Below, piece after piece: positions 6,531 through 11,053 of a stretch of 11,053 nt of DNA. Source of the stretch: Wenzhouxiangella sp. (GTDB taxonomy: Bacteria; Pseudomonadota; Gammaproteobacteria; Xanthomonadales; Wenzhouxiangellaceae); assembly GCA_007116585.1 (NCBI GenBank), contig SKIE01000259.1, positions 1-11,053 of the forward strand, written 5' to 3'. The notes beneath the pieces are model-generated. The model was not told the DNA's origin, made no database searches, and was given only the letters and a program-made list of their open reading frames with translations. The position numbers and the translations under genes were made by a program. The stretch's first letter is position 1, and every line of letters starts with the position of its first letter.

Positions 6531-8573
6531 TCACTCGTCCTCGTCGCTGGAGCGAGTGCTGGACTCGACCAGTTTTTTCTGTACGTCGGCCGGCACCGCC
6601 TCGTAGTGTGAGAACGACATGGTGTAGCGACCCTGTCCGCCGGTCAGACTCTTGAGCTCGGTGGGAAATTCGCTCAGCACCGATAACGGGACGGCCGCCT
6701 TGATCGACGTTGTGGTGCCGCTATGGCTGTCGGTGCCCTGAATGCGGGCGCGTTTGGCGGCCAGCGCGCCGGTTACGTCGCCCATGAAGGTATCGGGCAC
6801 GGTGACTTCGAGTTCAACGATGGGCTCGAGAACCTGTGGACCAGCGTTGGCGATGGCGTCAAGAAATGCCTTGCGGCCAGCGACCACAAAAGCGATTTCC
6901 TTTGAATCAACGGCGTGGAACTTGCCGTCATAGACCACGACCTCCACGTCCTGTAGCGGGAAACCGGAGATGGCGCCCTCCTCCATTACCTGGCGCACGC
7001 CTTTCTCCACGGCGGGAATCAGGCTGGTCGGAATCGCGCCACCAACCACTTCGCTGGCAAAGCGAAAGCCCTCGCCGCGCCCGAGTGGGGCAATGCGCAG
7101 AAACACCTCACCGAACTGACCGGCCCCACCGGTCTGCTTCTTGTGCCGATGATGGCCCTCGGCGCGCCGGGTAATGGTCTCGCGATAGGCGATGCTGGGC
7201 GGCTTGGTCTCCACTTCCACCCCATATCGCGTATTCAGGCGCTCCAGCATGACCCGCAGATGCATTTCGCCCAGGCCGCGGACCACGGTCTCGTTCAACT
7301 CCTGATTCTGCTCCACCACAAAGCAGGGGTCTTCCTCGCTCAACCGCTCCAGCGATGCGGCCAGCTTCTGCTCCTGGCCGCGCGTTTTTGCCGACACCGC
7401 GACGCCAAACATCGGCTGCGGGAAGTCGACCGCCTTCAGGAAATAGTGATCCTCATCGTGCGAATCGTGCAGGATCGCGTCGTAATAAACCTCATCAACC
7501 TTGGCCACGGCGCAGATATCACCCGGCACGGCCACGTCAACCTCGTGGTGCTCCTTGCCGTGCATGCGGTAGAGATGCGAGACCTTGAACGGCTTGCGCC
7601 CGTCGCCGATGAACAATTGGGTGTCAGGACGAATGGTGCCCTGGTAGACCCGAAAAATCCCCAATTTACCGGCGTAGGGGTCGTTGGCAATCTTGAACAC
7701 GTGCGCCAGCACGTTGCCGTCCGCATCGGGCTCCGGCGTGACACGCTCGCGTTCGGGACCCTTGCGAAACGGAGGCGGGTTGCCCTCAGCCGGATTTGGC
7801 AACAACTGCTGAGCCAGTCGCAGCAAGTGCTCACAGCCGGCGCCAGTCTGGGCCGAAGTGAAACAGATCGGGATGAGATTGCCCTGGCGCAGGGCCTTGC
7901 CAAAGGCCTGGTGGAGTTCCTCGGGGCTGATCTCCTCGCCCTCCAGATACTTGCCCATCAGTTCTTCATCGACTTCGACGACCTGGTCGAGAATCTCGGT
8001 ATGGGCGTCGGCCACGGACAGAATGTCGGTGTCGCCTTCGGTGCGATAGAAGCAGTCGCGCACGGTGGTGAACTGTTCGGCCGGCAAGTTGATAGGCAGA
8101 CACTGCGGGCCGAATTCCTCGCGAATCTCCCTGATCAGCGCCGGCAGGTCAACGTCGTCCATGTCCATGCGATTGATCACGATCATTCGGCACAGCTTGC
8201 GCTGCCGCGTGCGCCGCATCATGCTGCGGGTCGACATCTCGATGCCGGCCGCGGCGTTGATCACGATCACTGCGGTCTCGACCGCGCTCAACACCGACAG
8301 GGCCTGGCCACGGAAATCGGGATCGCCCGGGGTGTCGAGCAGGTTGATGGTGATGTCCTTGTAGGGGATAGTCACAAGCCCTGTCACCAGCGAATACTGG
8401 AACTTGCGCTCCAGCGGGTCGAAGTCGGTCGTCATGGTGCCGCGCTCGAGGTTGCCCATTTCACCGAGCATGCCGGCCTTGACCATCAGCGCGTCGACGA
8501 GCGATGTCTTGCCGGCGCCATCGTGGCCGAAAAAAGCGAGGTTTCTGATTTGTTCCGTGGTGTGCGCCGCCAT
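6531..8573 (-). CDS. EF-G-2-type translation elongation factor G paralog with altered switch II
   Basis: The 680-residue protein is a complete EF-G-fold GTPase. The G domain (1-265) has P-loop GHDGAGKT (16-23), G3 DTPGDPDF (80-87), G4 INRMD (133-137) and G5 SAQTG (240-244). Domain II starts near 286, III near 384, IV near 460 (TGGAGQFGEV at 481-490) and V near 587. Switch I (about 42-68) lacks the RGIT motif of housekeeping EF-G, and the catalytic histidine of DTPGHVDF is D84. These traits and YTMSFSHYEAVP near the end match the EF-G-2 subfamily known from Thermus (tyrosine at that position), not the str-operon fusA. The domain IV tip histidine is kept (H553, GKFHAVDSKE), so ribosome binding seems likely. 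The carboxy tail ends in acidic DEDE. GGAG lies 7 bp before the ATG. Cellular role is not established. Confidence 0.9.
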   Translation of the reverse strand: MAAHTTEQIRNLAFFGHDGAGKTSLVDALMVKAGMLGEMGNLERGTMTTDFDPLERKFQYSLVTGLVTIPYKDITINLLDTPGDPDFRGQALSVLSAVETAVIVINAAAGIEMSTRSMMRRTRQRKLCRMIVINRMDMDDVDLPALIREIREEFGPQCLPINLPAEQFTTVRDCFYRTEGDTDILSVADAHTEILDQVVEVDEELMGKYLEGEEISPEELHQAFGKALRQGNLIPICFTSAQTGAGCEHLLRLAQQLLPNPAEGNPPPFRKGPERERVTPEPDADGNVLAHVFKIANDPYAGKLGIFRVYQGTIRPDTQLFIGDGRKPFKVSHLYRMHGKEHHEVDVAVPGDICAVAKVDEVYYDAILHDSHDEDHYFLKAVDFPQPMFGVAVSAKTRGQEQKLAASLERLSEEDPCFVVEQNQELNETVVRGLGEMHLRVMLERLNTRYGVEVETKPPSIAYRETITRRAEGHHRHKKQTGGAGQFGEVFLRIAPLGRGEGFRFASEVVGGAIPTSLIPAVEKGVRQVMEEGAISGFPLQDVEVVVYDGKFHAVDSKEIAFVVAGRKAFLDAIANAGPQVLEPIVELEVTVPDTFMGDVTGALAAKRARIQGTDSHSGTTTSIKAAVPLSVLSEFPTELKSLTGGQGRYTMSFSHYEAVPADVQKKLVESSTRSSDEDE

Positions 8574-8688
8574 CTTTTTCTCCGTGCTTGCTTGTACGTC
8601 TTCAGGAAGGGCCCCGAGGCTGTCTGTGCCGGGCCATGGGGTTCAGCAGGAATTCAGCCAAGCCTGGCTATCCTTGACCGTGACACTG

Positions 8689-8701
8689 GACATCGAATGT
8701 C
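8689..8701. repeat. Short dyad in the divergent EF-G-like / glycine-zipper region
   Basis: GACAT and ATGTC flank CGA, a 13-bp perfect dyad roughly midway between the two divergent starts. A wider non-concentric pair, CTTGAC (8673-8678) and GTCAAG (8702-8707), surrounds it. This could be a regulator site; short dyads also arise by chance. Confidence 0.25.
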
Positions 8702-8792
8702 GTCAAGCTTAACGAATCCGGCGTCGCGTATTGGAGTTTTCTGACCGCCCATATGCTGATTGTGAGTTGACCGCTCTTAAAGGAGAACCAAG

Positions 8793-9308
8793 ATGCTAGC
8801 CAGAATCACGACCCTTGCAGCCCTCGTCATGACCGCAGGCCTGGCCCATGCTGGCGGCGTTCAGTACAAGACCGTACCGGTTGTCGAGGTCGAACCCCGC
8901 TACTCGGTCACCCGCACACCGGTCGAGCGCACCGTGTGCTGGGACGAAAAGACCTATCAGCGCACTCCGGACTCACGGCGCTCATCGACGCCCACCGTGG
9001 TCGGCGCGATCATCGGCGGCGTCATCGGTAATCAGTTCGGTGGCGGCAGCGGCAACAAGGCTGCCACAGTCGCAGGTGCAGCCCTGGGCGGCTCGATTGG
9101 ACGGGACGCTTCCCGCGCCAACCAGCCGGCACGCTACACGCCTTCGTATGAAGAGCGCTGCACGATCCAGCGAGACTATCGGGAAGAGTCGGTGATCACG
9201 GGGTATCGGGTGTCCTACCTGGTCGACGGCACGGTTCACCAGACCCAGATGCGCCATCACCCGGGTGACAGCCTGCGGGTGCGTGTTTCGGTCACGCCGG
9301 TACCCTGA
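8793..9308 (+). CDS. Secreted glycine-zipper 2TM-domain envelope protein
   Basis: A 171-residue exported protein with a strong ribosome site (AAAGGAGA at 8779-8786). A signal peptide ends after AHA at residue 20; there is no lipobox cysteine, so it is not a lipoprotein. A glycine zipper follows (69-104, VVGAIIGGVIGNQFGGG and VAGAALGGSIG), the pattern of the rickettsial 17-kDa antigen family, likely forming a membrane-associated helical hairpin. The carboxy-terminal part (118-169) has ERCTIQ, GYRVSYLVDGTVHQTQ and HPGDSLRVRVSVTP, a small domain often seen after this zipper. C49 and C123 flank the zipper and may form a disulfide in the periplasm. Relatives are envelope proteins of poorly known function, some linked to outer-membrane integrity. 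Transcription ends at a strong hairpin downstream. Confidence 0.85.
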   Translation: MLARITTLAALVMTAGLAHAGGVQYKTVPVVEVEPRYSVTRTPVERTVCWDEKTYQRTPDSRRSSTPTVVGAIIGGVIGNQFGGGSGNKAATVAGAALGGSIGRDASRANQPARYTPSYEERCTIQRDYREESVITGYRVSYLVDGTVHQTQMRHHPGDSLRVRVSVTPVP

Positions 9309-9335
9309 TCAAGCTTTAGCCTCAGCGCTGAATCC

Positions 9336-9363
9336 AACGGCCCCGCCGCGGCGGGGCCGTTTT
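9336..9363 (+). terminator. Strong intrinsic terminator of the glycine-zipper gene
   Basis: The 24 bp at 9337-9360 are a perfect palindrome of nearly all G and C (ACGGCCCCGCCG then its reverse complement), giving a 10-bp stem around a CGCG loop, extended by an A-T pair. A run of four T follows on the plus strand. It begins 27 bp after the stop of the glycine-zipper gene. It also lies 8 bp past the stop of the convergent DUF2237 gene, but the minus-strand tail has only two T, so termination there should be weaker. Confidence 0.9.
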
Positions 9364-9371
9364 GCGTCTGG

Positions 9372-9755
9372 CTAATGGAGAGTTCGCGCAGCGTGAGAGC
9401 GAAGTTCGTCCAGCGTGGCGTATTCCAGCGCGGCCTCATGAGTGGCCTCCAGCACGACCCGCGGCGCGCAGCCGGCGCGCAGGGCTTCCACCCAGCGAGC
9501 CGCACACAAACACCACTGGTCGCCCGGCTTCAGACCGGGGAAACCGAACTCGGGGCGGGGGGTGCTCAGGTCATTGCCGCGCTGACGGCTGAAGTCCAGG
9601 AAATCAGCCGTCACAACGGCGCAGACCGTGTGGCTGCCCCGGTCCTCGGCCGAGGTATTGCAGCAACCATCGCGAAAAAAGCCGGTCATCGGATCGCGGC
9701 TGCAGTCCTGCAGCGCCTCTCCTAGCACGTTGATGCTGTCTGCCTTGCGCGTCAT
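9372..9755 (-). CDS. DUF2237 family protein
   Basis: The 127-residue protein matches the DUF2237 (COG3651) family across its length: NVLGEALQDCSRDPMTGFFRDG, CCNTSAEDRGSHTVCAVVTA, LSTPRPEFGFPGLKPGDQWC and VVLEATHE. It has seven cysteines (18, 31, 32, 45, 82, 84, 96), several in family-conserved positions, suggesting metal binding or redox chemistry, but no function is established. The ATG at 9755 is chosen over one at 9806, which would add 17 residues from within the preceding gene; AGGA sits 8 bp before it and overlaps the TAG of the S9 peptidase gene. This arrangement implies cotranscription and probably coupled translation. Confidence 0.88.
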   Translation of the reverse strand: MTRKADSINVLGEALQDCSRDPMTGFFRDGCCNTSAEDRGSHTVCAVVTADFLDFSRQRGNDLSTPRPEFGFPGLKPGDQWCLCAARWVEALRAGCAPRVVLEATHEAALEYATLDELRSHAARTLH

Positions 9756-9765
9756 GGCCGTTTTC

Positions 9766-11053
9766 CTAGTCCAGTCGGTAGTCGATGGCATACGGCGGCG
9801 GGTCACCGCCCTCGCCTTTCAGATAATGATCCATCCAGCGCATCAGGCGCAGGCTGTAATCCCAGCGCGACGCGGCGCGCTGGTTGCCGTGGCCTTCGCC
9901 GCGATAGAACACCAGCCGCACCGGCGGCGGATCATCCTGCAGCACCAGATAGCGGTACAGGATTTGCGACTGAGTCGGGTGCACGCGCGGATCGGCGTCA
10001 CCATGCAGGATCAGGATCGGCGTTTGCGCGTTCTGCACGTGGTAGATCGGACTGGCATCGCGGTACAGATCCCAGTCCTCCCACGGCCAGGTCAGGTAGT
10101 GGACCAGGTAAAGCTCTTGCGGAATATCGGAAGTTCCCAGCATGGAGATCTTGTCCGAGATCCCGACGTTCATCACCGCTGCCGCAAAGCGGTCCGAGTA
10201 ATAGGTCGCGCCCCAGGCCGAGGCGTATCCGCCATAGGAACCGCCGGTAATGCCGACGCGGTCGCCGTCAACCAGTCCGCGCTCGATCAGATAATCCACG
10301 CCGTCGACCAGGTCGCTGAATTCTTCGCGCGCCGGTCGGCCCTGCGAGGTCAAGGCGAACTCCACGCCGCGCCCGGTGCTGCCGCGATAGTTGGGATAAA
10401 ACATGAAATAACCTTCAGCGGCAGCATGCTGGGCCGGCAGGTTGTAGCTGGTCAGCCAGCCGTTGGAGTAATGCGCCTCAGGGCCACCGTGAACGGCCAG
10501 AATCAGCGGATAGCGTTCGCCTTCTTCGTAATCGAGCGGCCAGAACAACATGCCCTCGATTTCAAGGCCGTCGGCTGCCGGATGACGAACGACTTCCTGC
10601 CGGGCCAGCTCGACATCCGCCAGCCAGTCGTTGCTGACTGTCAGCCGCTCGACCGGGCTGCCGGCCTCGTCTGCGGCATAGACTTCGCGCGGATGCGACG
10701 GCGTATTGACCGGAAAGGCCAGGCGACCGTTGTCGGCCACCGACAGTCCATCAAAGATCACGCCTTCGTCGTGATACAGCGTGACCTGGTCACTGCCGTC
10801 CACGGCAATATGGCCGACGCGGGCCTCGACGCCTTCATGGCTGATAAACAGCACCCGATCGCCGTACCAGTCCACATGCCAGACATGCCCTTCCAGGTCC
10901 GGCAGCAAGTTCAGCCACTCGCCGCCGTCGCGGCCGGCCACCATCAGCCGGCCCTCGCGGGTGTCTTCGATCTTGTCGGTGGCGATGAAGGCAAAGTGCC
11001 CACCATCCGGGCTCCACGCGCTATGGCCGCGCTTGCCGGGGCTGTCGATTCGG
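9766..11053 (-). CDS. S9 prolyl oligopeptidase family serine peptidase, amino-terminal part missing
   Basis: The frame is open to the right edge, so 428 carboxy-terminal residues are visible and the start lies outside; an internal methionine at 10944 is not the true start. The first part (HSAWSPDGGHFAFIATD and following) looks like the end of the family's beta-propeller. The alpha/beta-hydrolase domain follows, with AVHGGPE near the oxyanion region. The catalytic triad is S272 in GGSYGGY, D354 in HGDADPRVH and H388 in GEGHG (numbering from the window edge). Such enzymes cleave short peptides or acylated or dipeptidyl amino termini; typical members have 600-700 residues, so roughly a third is missing. 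Whether it is exported cannot be seen. The stop codon overlaps the ribosome site of the DUF2237 gene downstream. Confidence 0.92.
   Translation of the reverse strand, partial: RIDSPGKRGHSAWSPDGGHFAFIATDKIEDTREGRLMVAGRDGGEWLNLLPDLEGHVWHVDWYGDRVLFISHEGVEARVGHIAVDGSDQVTLYHDEGVIFDGLSVADNGRLAFPVNTPSHPREVYAADEAGSPVERLTVSNDWLADVELARQEVVRHPAADGLEIEGMLFWPLDYEEGERYPLILAVHGGPEAHYSNGWLTSYNLPAQHAAAEGYFMFYPNYRGSTGRGVEFALTSQGRPAREEFSDLVDGVDYLIERGLVDGDRVGITGGSYGGYASAWGATYYSDRFAAAVMNVGISDKISMLGTSDIPQELYLVHYLTWPWEDWDLYRDASPIYHVQNAQTPILILHGDADPRVHPTQSQILYRYLVLQDDPPPVRLVFYRGEGHGNQRAASRWDYSLRLMRWMDHYLKGEGGDPPPYAIDYRLD

Noticed and set aside
7143..8744. A 533-codon open frame on the plus strand opposite the EF-G-like gene
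   Set aside because: It is antisense to a complete, motif-rich EF-G paralog, has no recognisable domain, and is the kind of long shadow frame expected from GC-rich codon bias.
8580..8792. A sigma-70 promoter for the glycine-zipper gene (for example TTGACC at 8674 or TTGGAG at 8731)
   Set aside because: Neither has a convincing -10 hexamer at acceptable spacing, so no promoter is listed.

Overview
The window looks like an ordinary chromosomal segment of a GC-rich gammaproteobacterium. The evidence is the divergent rluC/rne pair, a LolC-type permease start beside rluC, a GacA/UvrY-type regulator, coaE, and a glycine-zipper envelope protein. The combination fits the Xanthomonadales/Chromatiales side of the class (for example Wenzhouxiangella-like organisms), but genus is a guess. 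I see no insertion sequence, phage gene, CRISPR array, tRNA or rRNA.

Layout, left to right. Positions 1-42 (minus) hold the first 14 codons of a lolC-like permease gene, directly downstream of rluC (58-981, minus). A 481-bp divergent region (982-1462) carries a 7-bp-arm inverted repeat touching the rluC start and what is probably a long structured rne leader. rne (1463-3880, plus) has an intact catalytic half and a short, very basic, disordered C-terminal half. It ends in a hairpin shared with a convergent gacA/uvrY-type response regulator (3941-4582, minus). Next come an exported PQQ-type sugar dehydrogenase (4736-5878, plus) and coaE (5882-6502, plus) 3 bp behind it. Convergent to these is an EF-G-2-type translational GTPase (6531-8573, minus). 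A divergent 219-bp region leads to a secreted glycine-zipper protein (8793-9308, plus) with a strong terminator. Convergent to that is a minus-strand pair: an S9 prolyl-oligopeptidase-family peptidase (cut by the right edge, 9766-11053) and a DUF2237 protein (9372-9755), linked by a stop codon that overlaps the next ribosome binding site.

How the genes fit together: much of the window is RNA and translation biology (23S pseudouridylation, mRNA decay and processing, a Gac-type regulator whose relatives act through small RNAs, and an EF-G paralog). The rest is envelope and central metabolism (Lol permease, sugar oxidation, CoA synthesis, glycine-zipper protein, peptidase).

I found no clear new multi-gene system. 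The most interesting signals are an EF-G paralog whose catalytic switch-II histidine is replaced by aspartate, an in-frame A_AAA_AAG slippery heptamer followed by a GC hairpin inside the rne tail, and the dyad between rluC and rne.
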